Assembly (NCBI RefSeq): GCF_001183605.1
Contig: NZ_LFXJ01000005.1
Coordinates: 1,230,745 to 1,294,744, forward strand
Source: Lysinibacillus xylanilyticus
GTDB lineage: Bacteria; Bacillota; Bacilli; Bacillales_A; Planococcaceae
Length of the DNA: 64,000 nucleotides
Reading direction: 5' to 3'
The notes beneath the pieces are model-generated. The model made no database searches and was not told the DNA's origin. It worked only from the letters and a program-made list of their open reading frames with translations. The translations under genes and the position numbers were made by a program. This document shows, piece by piece, positions 55,584 to 64,000 of the stretch; the stretch's first letter is position 1, and each line of letters starts with the position of its first letter.

Positions 55584-57089
55584 TTACTCAGTTTTTGCTG
55601 GTGTACCAATAAGCAGTTCTTTTGCTTTTAACAATTGAGGATCCTCTGCTTTTATTTTAGCACGTAATGCATCCATTAAAGCATACGTTGTATCGCCTGT
55701 TAAAACACCAGTCTCTTCAAGACCACTTGCAGCTTGCAGTTTTTTCACTGCACGTTCTGTGTATTGTTCAAAAATACCGTCAGCTGTACCAGGCTCATAT
55801 CCTAGAACTTCTAGCATCTCTTGTGCCGCTTTAACAGAGTTAGACTGCACGCCCTTTTTCATTTCCATAGATGGATCTAGGTATGGTAATGATGCATAAG
55901 ATGGGTATGACACTTTAACATCTGGAGCAATACCTTTTTCGTGTATCCAGTTACCATTCGGTGTTAGCCATTTACCTGTTGTGAATTTAAGGTTAGAGCC
56001 ATCTTTTAATGCTGTGACATTTTGCACTGTCCCTTTACCAAACGAAGTCTCTCCTACAATTTTAGCACCGACAGATTCTTTTAATGCCCCTGCCAATATT
56101 TCAGAAGCAGAAGCACTACCGCTATCGACTAACACTGTCACTGGAACATTATATTTTTTACCAGTAATAGCATTTGTAATTTTCGGCTCTTCACCTTTTT
56201 GTTGTACTTGTACAATCGGTTTACCTTCTGGAACAAATAAATTCGAAATTTCAATTGCAGCATCTAGGTAGCCACCAGGATTTTGACGTACATCTAATAC
56301 GATACCTTTCAATGCTTTACTTTCGTAATCTGCAAGAATCTTCTCAAACTCTTTTGCTGTATTTTCACTAAATGACGTTATTTGAATATGGGCAATATCC
56401 CCTTCAAGCATTTCACCGTAAACCGTTTCAACCGGTATTTCATCACGGACAATTGTCATATTAAGAGGCTCAGTGTTTCCTTCTCGTTTTACGGTTAATT
56501 TTACAGGTGTTCCTTTTTCACCACGAATAAGAGCTACCGCTTCAGATGCACTTAATCCATGAATGCTTTTTCCATCAACAGTTAAGATAATATCTTTCGG
56601 TAATAGCCCTGCCTTTTCAGCAGGTGAATTTTTAATAGGTGACACAACTGTAATAGAGCCGTTACGCTCTTGAATTTCCGCACCAATTCCTTGGAAACTA
56701 GAAGACAATCCAGACTTAAATTGATCTGCTTCGTCTTTCACCATAAAATCAGAATACGGATCACCTAAAGCGTCAAACATGCCATTAATAGCGCCATCGA
56801 CCACTTTTGAATCGTCGATATCTTTGTAATAGTTGTTTTTAAGCAAATCATAGGCTTCATATAATTTCGAAAATTCCGCACGCCCAGTCGGTACTTTCAC
56901 TTCAACTACTTTCTTTTCTCCAAATGTTAACGCAAATATCGTTAAGCCTGCAGTAATTAGGATTGTAAAGAACATAAGCATGATAAATTTAAACGGTTTC
57001 ATTCGTATAAATTTCCCTGCAGGTTTTATTTCAGCAGGGGGTATTTGTTCAGGCTGCTGTTCTATACTATCTTTTTTCTGTTCATCCAT
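55584..57089 (-). CDS. C-terminal processing protease (S41, CtpA/CtpB-like)
   Basis: The start at 57089 (MDEQKKDSIEQQPE) gives about 500 residues. A membrane anchor (FKFIMLMFFTILITAGLTIF) is followed by a PDZ domain (GIGAEIQERNGSITVVSPIK), the S41 catalytic core and a peptidoglycan-binding domain at the end (VKAAQEMLEVLGYEPGTADG). The Ser-Lys dyad is visible in VDSGSASASEILAGAL and TSFGKGTVQ. Such proteases cut extracytoplasmic proteins, for example in the sporulation signal cascade (CtpB). An isolated gene here. Confidence 0.92.
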   Translation of the reverse strand: MDEQKKDSIEQQPEQIPPAEIKPAGKFIRMKPFKFIMLMFFTILITAGLTIFALTFGEKKVVEVKVPTGRAEFSKLYEAYDLLKNNYYKDIDDSKVVDGAINGMFDALGDPYSDFMVKDEADQFKSGLSSSFQGIGAEIQERNGSITVVSPIKNSPAEKAGLLPKDIILTVDGKSIHGLSASEAVALIRGEKGTPVKLTVKREGNTEPLNMTIVRDEIPVETVYGEMLEGDIAHIQITSFSENTAKEFEKILADYESKALKGIVLDVRQNPGGYLDAAIEISNLFVPEGKPIVQVQQKGEEPKITNAITGKKYNVPVTVLVDSGSASASEILAGALKESVGAKIVGETSFGKGTVQNVTALKDGSNLKFTTGKWLTPNGNWIHEKGIAPDVKVSYPSYASLPYLDPSMEMKKGVQSNSVKAAQEMLEVLGYEPGTADGIFEQYTERAVKKLQAASGLEETGVLTGDTTYALMDALRAKIKAEDPQLLKAKELLIGTPAKTE

Positions 57090-57297
57090 CTTGATTGTCA
57101 CCACTCTCATATACACTAACTTGATGTCACACTATTACCATTTTAACAGGTTATATAGAAGACGAAAAGAAAAAGACTGTCAAAATTTCTCGACAACTCT
57201 TGTCCTACAACAATCTTCATAAAATCCAGCATTTCTTAATCACTATATTGTTAAGCACATTATTCTATGTATTATTGCTTTAGATTTTGTAAAAGTA

Positions 57298-57331
57298 AAG
57301 GTGCTATTGAAATACTTTCTAAAAGCACCTC
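57298..57331 (-). terminator. Hairpin downstream of the remnant at 57399
   Basis: AGGTGCT pairs with AAGCACCT around an 18-base loop. The T-run is short, so its role is tentative. Confidence 0.4.
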
Positions 57332-57398
57332 TATTATCTGCTAAGTTGAAGGTATATAATGGTACTGATTTTCTATTTTACTCGTTTCCACGAAGCAG

Positions 57399-57554
57399 TC
57401 AACTAAAATCCTCATAGAATATTAAAAATACATACCCTCTTATGCATCTTTTATACTGTTGCCATTGACGAACACGGGCGTCAGTGTCAGCTCCAACGCA
57501 CGTATTATTGGTTTCATGAATGACAATATGAATATCCACATTTTCATACTCGAA
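57399..57554 (-). pseudogene. Possible gene remnant
   Basis: A minus-strand frame of about 52 codons without start reads ANFEYENVDIHIVIHETNNT and CVGADTDARVRQWQQYKRC, ending in FYEDFS. It follows the yoaP-like gene immediately. Protein-like composition is the only support. Confidence 0.3.
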
Positions 57555-57583
57555 ATTTGCTAATGTTTATTTTTGGTTTTGCA

Positions 57584-58345
57584 CTAACTCAGTTCTCTTA
57601 ATTTTTTTATAACAGAATGTACTGTTAACCTATGAAAAGTAAGAAGCTGCCCCTTATATATGACAGAAAAAATACCGTACGGAGTTGGGGACAGTTCCAT
57701 CAGCTCTTCTCTATCTTTAAGATCAATAAGCTCAACTGGTATATTCAATTTATTTGCACCAGTTATTATATTTTCTGTTGCAATTTCAACATATGGGCAT
57801 TGGAATGAACGTAAAATTGTTAAGTTGTTAAATTTTTTTAATCTGTCCACCCAATCATTCGGAAAGTATGGTTGTTCGGTTTCGTAGCTCAATGGGTAGA
57901 CAAGCAATTCAAAATCATATGGCGCAGTATCAATAAGTTGAAAATCATTTTTCAAAAATATCTCTTTACTTGGCACCCAAGAAGTTTTTGAATTAGAAAT
58001 AACAACGACACCTTTTTTGGCTTGCTTTTTGGCATCTTCAATACATTTATTGATTAATGAAGTTCCGTAACCTTTCCCAACTTCACTCACCCATAAACAA
58101 TGAATTACTAAATAACCATTAGCATGAACCACTCTTGAGGAATTTTCTGCCTCAGTATATTCAATAAACCCAACTTGTTTTTTATTGTCGATTACTTGCA
58201 CATATTTCAAGCCTTCTTCAAATCTATTGTTCAGCCATTCGTTCTTATTTAAATATCCGTTTGATTTCTTCTTACTTCTAAGACAATAGCTCCCAATTCC
58301 CTCTAATAATTCATTATTTAATTCAATTAACTCAATCTTACTCAT
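57584..58345 (-). CDS. yoaP: GNAT acetyltransferase with YoaP-like C-terminal domain
   Basis: The start at 58345 (MSKIELIELNNELLEG) has AGGAGGTG upstream; 253 residues. The GNAT half has VIHCLWVSEVGKGYGTSLIN with the acetyl-CoA loop and WVPSKEIFLKNDFQLID. The C-terminal half (LTILRSFQCPYVEIATENII, VELIDLKDREELMELSPTPY) looks like a thioredoxin-like YoaP domain with a CPYV motif that keeps only the first Cys. The combination matches YoaP of Bacillus; the function of the pair is unknown. Confidence 0.88.
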   Translation of the reverse strand: MSKIELIELNNELLEGIGSYCLRSKKKSNGYLNKNEWLNNRFEEGLKYVQVIDNKKQVGFIEYTEAENSSRVVHANGYLVIHCLWVSEVGKGYGTSLINKCIEDAKKQAKKGVVVISNSKTSWVPSKEIFLKNDFQLIDTAPYDFELLVYPLSYETEQPYFPNDWVDRLKKFNNLTILRSFQCPYVEIATENIITGANKLNIPVELIDLKDREELMELSPTPYGIFSVIYKGQLLTFHRLTVHSVIKKLRELS

Positions 58346-58449
58346 GGACAACACCTCCTATTTATTAGGTTAATTATACTTTTTTTGTTTGAATGTTTTA
58401 AGTACGTTTGTTTGAGTAACAGATTAGCATCTGTGGGATACCTTGGAGA

Positions 58450-58488
58450 ATAAAAAATCAGGCTATTTTTCATTTAGCCTGATTTTGA
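58450..58488. terminator. Terminator-like hairpin between yoaP and the 63-residue gene
   Basis: AAATCAGGCTA pairs with TAGCCTGATTT; A- and T-runs flank it. It sits upstream of two divergent genes, where no transcript is obvious, so it may mark a lost gene. Confidence 0.6.
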
Positions 58489-58596
58489 CAACGAATGAAA
58501 ATTAATATTTTATGTGCATTACGACTACTCGTTTTTAATATTTCATGCAAATGATAAAAAAGTAATGATTTGAAATATTCGAGGAGGATTTAAATA

Positions 58597-58788
58597 ATGG
58601 ATAGGAATAGGGATAAGAATAAAAATAAAAATCAATCTACTGATTCACTGGATATTTATGCTGCTAAACTCAACTATATCGGAACATCTCTTTCTACATT
58701 AGGTGATGGCATTCAGACAATTGCAGCAGGTCTTGCCTTAGAAGCATTACTAAATAAAATTCAAATGATCAAGCAAAACAAAATATAA
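58597..58788 (+). CDS. Small Bacillales protein of unknown function
   Basis: A 63-residue protein with GAGGAGG before the ATG. The head is Asn/Lys-rich, then LDIYAAKLNYIGTSLSTLGD and GIQTIAAGLALEALLNKI, an amphipathic helix with regularly placed Gly and Ala. I have seen similar small genes in Bacillales without a known role. A 20-residue frame follows within two bases. Confidence 0.65.
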   Translation: MDRNRDKNKNKNQSTDSLDIYAAKLNYIGTSLSTLGDGIQTIAAGLALEALLNKIQMIKQNKI

Positions 58789-58790
58789 AG

Positions 58791-58853
58791 ATGAAACAAC
58801 AAATTGATCAATTAATTTCTGAGTTACAGCAAATAAAAAGATTTTTAAGATAA
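58791..58853 (+). CDS. Possible 20-residue peptide
   Basis: The frame MKQQIDQLISELQQIKRFLR begins two bases after the previous stop and is a good amphipathic helix. There is no clear ribosome binding site, so translation would depend on coupling. Confidence 0.35.
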   Translation: MKQQIDQLISELQQIKRFLR

Positions 58854-58881
58854 CACATTTTAGTTCCAATATTACGGATAC

Positions 58882-59622
58882 TTATTTGTGTTTGCCTTTT
58901 TTACTCTGCACTTCGAGTAATTCAGAAACAGTGACAAAACGATATCCTTGCCTTTCAAGGTCAGGTATTATTTTTTCCATTGCTTGCACAGTTTGATGGC
59001 GATTTCCACCTCCATCATGAAAAAGAACGATATTTCCTTCTTTAACACCGTTTAACACAGTATTAACAATTCTATCCGTACCTGGGCTTCTCCAATCTAA
59101 TGTATCTAAATGCCACGACCACATAACTACTTTATATCCTTCTTTAGCAATTGCTTCTATCATTGCATCTGAATACTGTCCTTCAACAGGTCGGAATAAA
59201 GTAGGCTTAAATCCTGTAATGTTCTGAATGACGTCATTCGTTTGATTTATTTCATTTAGTAAATTCGAGACATTCGTCCTTAGAGGATGCGTAAATGTAT
59301 GATTGGCTAGTTCATGGCCTTCCTTATACATTCTTGATATTACCTCAGGATTTTTTTTCGCATTTTGACCAACAATAAAAAAAGTTGCTTTTGCATTATA
59401 TTTGGCTAATAAATCTAAAATCTGAGACGTGTATTTTCGATGTGGTCCATCATCGAAGGTAAGGGCAACAATTTTTTCATCGGTATTGATCTCCCAGACA
59501 ATTTGTCCTGCCTCTTCATAATACTTTCTTCCTTTATTTTCATATTTTTCTGCGCCGACTTTTACATATAAAAAGGAAACAGTTAAAAGGCAAATAGGTA
59601 ATAAAAATAGGAGTTTTTTCAA
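58882..59622 (-). CDS. Polysaccharide deacetylase family protein
   Basis: A 246-residue NodB-domain protein with an N-terminal signal anchor (LLFLLPICLLTVSFLYV). Catalytic motifs are in order: TFDDGPHRKYT (Asp-Asp), HELANHTFTHP (metal His pair), RPVEGQYS, MWSWHLDTLDW and VLFHDGGGNR. They predict metal-dependent removal of acetyl groups from wall N-acetylated sugars. The RPVEGQ motif differs from the common RxPxG form. It sits on the outer face of the membrane. Similar to the PdaA/YlxY/YheN group. Confidence 0.92.
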   Translation of the reverse strand: MKKLLFLLPICLLTVSFLYVKVGAEKYENKGRKYYEEAGQIVWEINTDEKIVALTFDDGPHRKYTSQILDLLAKYNAKATFFIVGQNAKKNPEVISRMYKEGHELANHTFTHPLRTNVSNLLNEINQTNDVIQNITGFKPTLFRPVEGQYSDAMIEAIAKEGYKVVMWSWHLDTLDWRSPGTDRIVNTVLNGVKEGNIVLFHDGGGNRHQTVQAMEKIIPDLERQGYRFVTVSELLEVQSKKGKHK

Positions 59623-59729
59623 ATCATCACTTCCTCAAATAAAATATTTAGTACCTTATTATTTGAGGAATGTTAAAAAAAATGCTCTTTTTTGATTTTT
59701 TGTTTTAGTATATACCTTTGTGATTGCAG

Positions 59730-60200
59730 CTAAAGGTTGTCCTTACAGTGATTTTGGGTTAAAATCTGTTTTTTAAAATGATGTTCCATATGTTCAAGGT
59801 AGTCCTGGATAAGCCAATGAAGAGTCACTTGTTGATTATTTTCAAAGCCACATTGTAGAGTAAGCTTTTCATTGGGGATATTTTTAATAACATGTATAAT
59901 TTTTTTATTTAAGCTCACCCATAGATTCAATACTTCATTAAAAGGTAACTCTTGATACCCTTGAATTTTCACCCAATGAACTTGGTCATACGGGGTTAAT
60001 ACTAAGGGTTCCTTTTCGTATTGTATTTTAATGAACCTTTCCAAATTATTAATGGCGGAGTCACATAAATGGCCTAATATCTCTTTTTTTGACCACTTTT
60101 GAGGCGCTGGTCGTTGTGAAATCTCTATTTCAGACATTTGACGAAACTCTTCTGGTACCTTATTTATCCAAAAATATAATTGATCTATTGTACTTTGCAT
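59730..60200 (-). CDS. DinB family protein
   Basis: A 156-residue DinB-like four-helix protein from the ATG at 60200, with AGGGGTG upstream. The metal-binding histidines appear in WSKKEILGHLCDSAINNLER and DYLEHMEHHFKKQIL. It is not closely similar to the DinB protein at 17944. Substrate unknown. It follows a small membrane protein gene on the same strand. Confidence 0.85.
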   Translation of the reverse strand: MQSTIDQLYFWINKVPEEFRQMSEIEISQRPAPQKWSKKEILGHLCDSAINNLERFIKIQYEKEPLVLTPYDQVHWVKIQGYQELPFNEVLNLWVSLNKKIIHVIKNIPNEKLTLQCGFENNQQVTLHWLIQDYLEHMEHHFKKQILTQNHCKDNL

Positions 60201-60233
60201 ATTTTTCACACCCCTAATGATTTTTGAAATTAG

Positions 60234-60716
60234 CTATTTATGAAAACTTAAATAATAGTCAATTAATTTAATGACCTCGTATATTTTTTTATATTCTTTT
60301 TCTATTTTATAGGAAATAAACAATATAGCTACATTAAAACTTAAAACTGCTAGAGCGACAATTTGGACCAGTGAGATCCCCATCATCAGTTTTATATTGA
60401 TGGCTGAGGCAATTATTGTAATCAATGATAAGATTACACCACACAATGTAATATAAATTGGCTTAGATCTAATAATTTCATTTGCTTGCAATTTCAAAAC
60501 ATCTAGTAAATATCGAATTTCTTTCAATTTATATTGTTGATCAAAAATCACAAAATATGACATATAAACATCGTTAGTTATATTTTCATTCAGTATATTT
60601 TTATGAATTTTTCTCACTAAACGATCACAAAAATCTTTATCTAATGCTTTTTCAGGTATGAATAATTCCTCTTTATTTTCAAAAACATTTGCGCCGGGAT
60701 GCTTCAAACCCCTCAT
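60234..60716 (-). CDS. Membrane protein of unknown function
   Basis: A 160-residue protein with an N-terminal charged half (LFIPEKALDKDFCDRLVRKI) and two membrane segments near residues 95-140 (YITLCGVILSLITIIASAIN and VQIVALAVLSFNVAILFISY) joined by a short loop. The C-terminus is Lys/Tyr/Ile-rich. No family is recognised. The start is uncertain: ATG at 60716 has GAGAGG directly adjacent. It lies 33 bases upstream of the DinB gene and may be cotranscribed. Confidence 0.6.
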   Translation of the reverse strand: MRGLKHPGANVFENKEELFIPEKALDKDFCDRLVRKIHKNILNENITNDVYMSYFVIFDQQYKLKEIRYLLDVLKLQANEIIRSKPIYITLCGVILSLITIIASAINIKLMMGISLVQIVALAVLSFNVAILFISYKIEKEYKKIYEVIKLIDYYLSFHK

Positions 60717-60907
60717 CCTCTCATACTTGTTTACCTGATTTAATGACCTTATTAAGAATAGAAAACTCGTTTATAGTCTCAAAACATAGTCACCCAAATT
60801 TTTCAGATATTTTAATTATATGAAGGGATGGAAAGGTTGTATGTTATTTTGGACAAAAATTTTATTGTAAGTTTAGTAACTGCTGCAGGAAAAATACATA
60901 AAGTTCC

Positions 60908-61834
60908 TTAGAAAAGTTGTCGATAGACAGCTAATGCATCTGTAATATTGAATTGCTCTGTTCGTGAGTCACCATTAGCACCTACTGTTACTAAAATATA
61001 CTCCTCGCCATTAATCGTTGCTAGACTTGCTAAACATAAGCCTGCTTGCACTGTGTAGCCAGTTTTGCCACCAATTATTTCACCTCTCGTATTTTCATTT
61101 GCATTCAAATTTTTAAACATTCTACTCGTCAGAGTCATTCCCTCTGGATGAAGATTCGTTGACTTTATTGAGTATCTTTCAGCCGTATAAATATCCCTAA
61201 AGTTGTTATTTGTTAAAGCATATTGTAAAAGTATCGAAATATCTTTCACACTCGTATAATGATCAGGATGATGGAGTCCTGTTGCATTCCTAAAATGTGT
61301 GTTTTTCATCCCTAGCTGTTTAGCTTTTTCGTTCATTAACTTTACAAATTTACTCTCCGACCCGGCAATATAATCGGCTAAACCAATAGAAGCATCTGCA
61401 CCAGAAGGTAGCATTGAACCATAAAGTAAATCCTCTGCTGTTAACTCTTCATTAGGAAGAAAGCCTGCCACAGAAGCATTTTCTTCATATAAATTCTTAA
61501 ATATACTTTTAGGAAGCAAAATCTTTTCCTGTAAATTCGGGATATTTTCAATGGCAACTAAAACTGTCATGATCTTCGTCAAGGAAGCAGGATAGATAAT
61601 TTCATCACTACCTTTGTCTAATAAGATCTTATTTGTGTCTAAATTCACTAAAATAGCATTTGAGCTATGTAAATTTACATCAAGATTTATTTCACTTTTC
61701 TCTGGCATTTCCAACTGAGGATAATCAACGATTTCTGGCTTTAATTGTTGCAATGGATTTTCTTTAACAAACAAGTACATCAGAATAATAAAAATCATTA
61801 ATATTAGGCTATAAAATCCTTTTCTTTTAAACAT
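60908..61834 (-). CDS. D-alanyl-D-alanine carboxypeptidase (S11, PBP-type)
   Basis: A 308-residue penicillin-binding-type carboxypeptidase that trims the terminal D-Ala of stem peptides. It has an N-terminal anchor (FYSLILMIFIILMYLF), the active-site serine motif PASLTKIMT (SxxK), and GGKTGYT (KTG). The middle motif reads SGADA, so the usual Asn of SxN is Ala. LPSGADAS occurs in other Firmicute members as I recall, so activity is still likely. The VanRS-like pair lies 88 bases upstream on the same strand, probably an operon or regulon. Confidence 0.9.
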   Translation of the reverse strand: MFKRKGFYSLILMIFIILMYLFVKENPLQQLKPEIVDYPQLEMPEKSEINLDVNLHSSNAILVNLDTNKILLDKGSDEIIYPASLTKIMTVLVAIENIPNLQEKILLPKSIFKNLYEENASVAGFLPNEELTAEDLLYGSMLPSGADASIGLADYIAGSESKFVKLMNEKAKQLGMKNTHFRNATGLHHPDHYTSVKDISILLQYALTNNNFRDIYTAERYSIKSTNLHPEGMTLTSRMFKNLNANENTRGEIIGGKTGYTVQAGLCLASLATINGEEYILVTVGANGDSRTEQFNITDALAVYRQLF

Positions 61835-61921
61835 AAAACAACTCCCTCTCTCTATGCCTCTATTGAAACATAAAAGAAGGAGCTCTTTTTTAATAATCTA
61901 TTATAGAATTCTTAAGGTTTC

Positions 61922-63049
61922 TTAAGAAAGTGTTGGAAGCATAACAGTGAAAACTGTTTTTTCTTCATCACTTGAAGCTGATATCGTACCTCCATGAGCA
62001 TGGACTATTTCATTGGCAATTGCAAGACCAAGCCCCGCCCCACCTGATTGAGTCGATCTGGCAGAATCTAAACGATAGAATTTCTCAAAAATCATCTTTA
62101 ATTTTTGTGGTGGAATTGTTTTTCCCTTATTTGTAAATGAAATAAATACCTGGTCATTTTGATGGTGTGCGCTAATATGGATTAAACTGTTATCATCGCT
62201 ATATGCTATGGCATTTTTTAAAATATTATTAAATACCCTTGCTAATTTATTGGCGTCCGCAAAAATCTTTATTTCTCCCTCGATATTCACAATTGCCTGC
62301 TGTCCTTTAGGGGCCAATAAGGGATAAAATTCATCTGCCAATTGCATTAGCATATAATTCAAATTAATGGCTTCTTTATCTAAAACAATGGACTGTAAGT
62401 TAAACCTAGTGATTTCAAAAAATTCATTAATCAACTGTTCTAGCCTATATGATTTTTCTAATGAAATCTTCACATACTTTTCTTTTTGCTCTACAGGCAT
62501 GTCCTTTGCCTCATCCAACAGACTTAAGTAACCAATCATAGATGTCAGAGGTGTTTTAATATCATGGGCTAAGTAAACAACGAGATCATTTTTGCGCTGC
62601 TCAGCCTCCTGTGCATCCTTTGACCGTTTTTCTAATTTATTTTTTGCATCATTTAATTTTTTCTCCATAAAATCTAGCTCAGAAGGAAGATTTATTTCTT
62701 GATTTGATTCCTCTGAAAGCATATTAACACCTATGGCAATTTGTTTAAAATACTTCGTAAATCGAGAAAGTGCAAAATAAAAAATTACTAATAGCAAAAT
62801 AATTAAGCCTATTGCTAACCAAAGGGACTTATTTTGTTGGAATAATATCCCATAAGCCGTCCGTGCCGAATAATAGTCAAGCTCTAGCACGTTTTCACAA
62901 AATCGAATAAACCAATCAGCGAAAGGGGCTTGTAAGACACCATCAATAAACACATAGCTTATGAAATAACCGACCAACAATGTTATTACTAAAATGAGCA
63001 AAATTCGAAGCATTATTGTTCTTTTTAGTTTTCCAAAATCATTTTTCAA
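61922..63049 (-). CDS. VanS-like sensor histidine kinase
   Basis: A 375-residue kinase with two membrane segments near residues 13-36 and 77-94 and a short external loop. The DHp box LVVYLAHDIKTPLTSMIGYL has the phospho-His at about 162, then EKSYRLEQLINEFFEITRFN, KLARVFNNILKNAIAYSDDN, FEKFYRLDSARS and GGAGLGLAIANEIV. These segments match VanS of glycopeptide-resistance clusters strikingly well. It overlaps the regulator by 11 bases. The ligand need not be vancomycin. Confidence 0.9.
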   Translation of the reverse strand: MKNDFGKLKRTIMLRILLILVITLLVGYFISYVFIDGVLQAPFADWFIRFCENVLELDYYSARTAYGILFQQNKSLWLAIGLIILLLVIFYFALSRFTKYFKQIAIGVNMLSEESNQEINLPSELDFMEKKLNDAKNKLEKRSKDAQEAEQRKNDLVVYLAHDIKTPLTSMIGYLSLLDEAKDMPVEQKEKYVKISLEKSYRLEQLINEFFEITRFNLQSIVLDKEAINLNYMLMQLADEFYPLLAPKGQQAIVNIEGEIKIFADANKLARVFNNILKNAIAYSDDNSLIHISAHHQNDQVFISFTNKGKTIPPQKLKMIFEKFYRLDSARSTQSGGAGLGLAIANEIVHAHGGTISASSDEEKTVFTVMLPTLS

Positions 63050-63734
63050 TAGTATACCCCACTCCCCAGACAGTTTTTATGAATTTAGGGTTCTCTGCGG
63101 AATCATTCATCTTTTCTCGTAAATGTCTAATGTGAACCATTACCGTATTGTTACTGCTATAATACTTCTCGCCCCATACTTCTTGAAATAATTCTTCTGA
63201 TGAAACGACACGCCCTCGATTTACACATAGAAACCACAATATGGAGAACTCAGTAGGAGTAAGAGACAGTTGTTTTTCGTTTAACATACATTTTCGGTTA
63301 TTTTGCTCTAAAATTAAGCCTGAAAAATCAATAATCGGATCATTTTGTAATGTCCCCTGATAATTGTACTTTGTAGATCTGCGAATTTGAGCCTTAACCC
63401 TTGCAATAACCTCCAATGGCCGGAATGGCTTTGTTATGTAGTCATCAGCCCCTAATGTAAGCCCCGTTATTTTATCTAATTCCCCTTCTTTCGCTGTTAA
63501 CATAATCACCGGAAAATGATATTGTTCCCGAATTCTTCGGCAAATTTCAAAGCCATCTATATCAGGCATCATTACATCAAGAATAGCAAGATCCAATTTG
63601 ATAGAGTGTATACACGCTATTGCTTCCTGAGCATCATAAAATTTATATACATTAAAATTTTCATTTTTTAAATAAAGCTCTATTAAATCCGCAATTTCCT
63701 TTTCGTCATCTACTACTAGTATATTTATATCCAT
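63039..63734 (-). CDS. VanR-like response regulator
   Basis: A 231-residue OmpR-type regulator from the ATG at 63734, eight bases after GGTGG; an ATG six bases earlier is too close to that site. The receiver has VDDEKEIADLIELYLKNEN, Asp in LDLAILDVMMPDIDG and DDYITKPFRPLEVIARVKAQ. The DNA-binding domain has LNEKQLSLTPTEFSILW and VHIRHLREKMND, ending TVWGVGYTIEK. Length and sequence match VanR closely. No vanH, vanA or vanX homologue is in the window; the S11 carboxypeptidase is the likely target. Confidence 0.92.
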   Translation of the reverse strand: MDINILVVDDEKEIADLIELYLKNENFNVYKFYDAQEAIACIHSIKLDLAILDVMMPDIDGFEICRRIREQYHFPVIMLTAKEGELDKITGLTLGADDYITKPFRPLEVIARVKAQIRRSTKYNYQGTLQNDPIIDFSGLILEQNNRKCMLNEKQLSLTPTEFSILWFLCVNRGRVVSSEELFQEVWGEKYYSSNNTVMVHIRHLREKMNDSAENPKFIKTVWGVGYTIEK

Positions 63735-63872
63735 GCTCATAACCACCTTTGTTCAAAACCTTTATTTAACAATATTTTTCAGGTTCTACTAATCACCCAA
63801 CATCATATCATTCCGTTTAACTTACTGTCATGCAAAGTCTTATTATTTAAGAAAATCTAAAGAATTACACAT

Positions 63873-63910
63873 AAAAAAACCACTCGTTTTTTACAACGAA
63901 GTGGTTTAAA
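63873..63910 (-). terminator. Terminator of the gene at the right edge
   Basis: On the minus strand AAACCACT pairs with AGTGGTTT around a loop and T7 follows; it lies about 45 bases after the stop codon of the partial gene. Confidence 0.8.
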
Positions 63911-63950
63911 GAATTATTATGCCGAAATATACACCATTTAGGTGGTTTCA

Positions 63951-64000
63951 TTATCTAGCTTGATCATCATAATAGGCTTCATTAGCAGCCTTTTCATTAG
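63951..64000 (-). CDS. C-terminal end of a gene continuing beyond the window
   Basis: The last 16 codons on the minus strand read NEKAANEAYYDDQAR and stop at 63951. A terminator follows. The short acidic tail does not allow naming. Confidence 0.5.
   Translation of the reverse strand, partial: NEKAANEAYYDDQAR

Noticed and set aside
60908..63734. Vancomycin resistance operon
   Set aside because: No vanH, vanA/B or vanX homologue is present; only the regulators and a carboxypeptidase are found.

Overview
The window is AT-rich Firmicute chromosome, most likely from Lysinibacillus or a close relative (Bacillales, Planococcaceae/Caryophanaceae). This rests on strong AGGAGG-type ribosome binding sites, a T-box argS leader, a lysine riboswitch, an odhAB operon behind an ArlRS-like two-component system, small spore-type proteins and an IS1182-family insertion sequence. 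No rRNA, tRNA, CRISPR array, prophage or recognisable defence island is visible.

Layout. 1-550: two tandem copies of an unidentified structured-RNA-like unit, each ending in a terminator. 0.66-10.7 kb: a VOC protein, a degenerate protease-like lipoprotein coupled to recQ, a membrane-anchored FAD oxidoreductase, a frameshifted MFS transporter and T-box-controlled argS. 10.8-19.8 kb: a propeller-like membrane protein, the ABC-F factor YkpA, an acyl-CoA ligase and MHS transporter operon with a divergent TetR regulator and a palindrome at the promoter, a DinB protein and an MccF/LdcA-like S66 peptidase. 19.9-21.8 kb: an IS1182-family element sitting in an inverted repeat. 21.9-29.5 kb: a lipoprotein, a decayed copy of the S66 gene tail, an HtrA-like protease, an NmrA-like reductase with a divergent HxlR regulator, a cold-shock gene with a large leader stem, and a soluble chemoreceptor with a globin-like domain and a C-terminal CZB domain. 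29.5-33.9 kb: low gene density with small unknown genes, VOC proteins, three decayed genes and a degenerate 20-21 bp tandem repeat. 34-39.2 kb: xpaC-telA, small proteins and a lysine-riboswitch amino-acid ABC importer. 39.6-46.1 kb: odhAB and the ArlRS-like pair. 46.5-53.4 kb: a PAS-GGDEF protein, a GNAT protein, a MurG-type transferase, a MATE exporter and an SDR pseudogene that keeps its promoter and operator. 53.5-64 kb: a CAP protein, a CobW GTPase, a CtpB-like protease, YoaP, a polysaccharide deacetylase, DinB, and a VanRS-like pair next to an S11 D,D-carboxypeptidase.

Coordination. Several genes lie beside their likely regulators: the TetR palindrome overlaps the ligase operon promoter, HxlR faces the NmrA-like reductase, the lysine riboswitch leads the ABC importer, and the T-box leads argS. 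The VanRS-like pair lies just upstream of a cell-wall carboxypeptidase in the same direction, which suggests regulation of stem-peptide trimming without vanHAX.

The most unusual non-coding signal is a dispersed family of composite hairpin repeats at seven loci (about 4.0, 10.0, 10.5, 18.6, 24.6, 46.2 and 51.0 kb). It is built from a few reused modules, expanded in tandem at some loci, and inserted even inside the argS leader. I found no multi-gene system that I would call undescribed; the repeat family and the tandem RNA unit are the best candidates for new biology.
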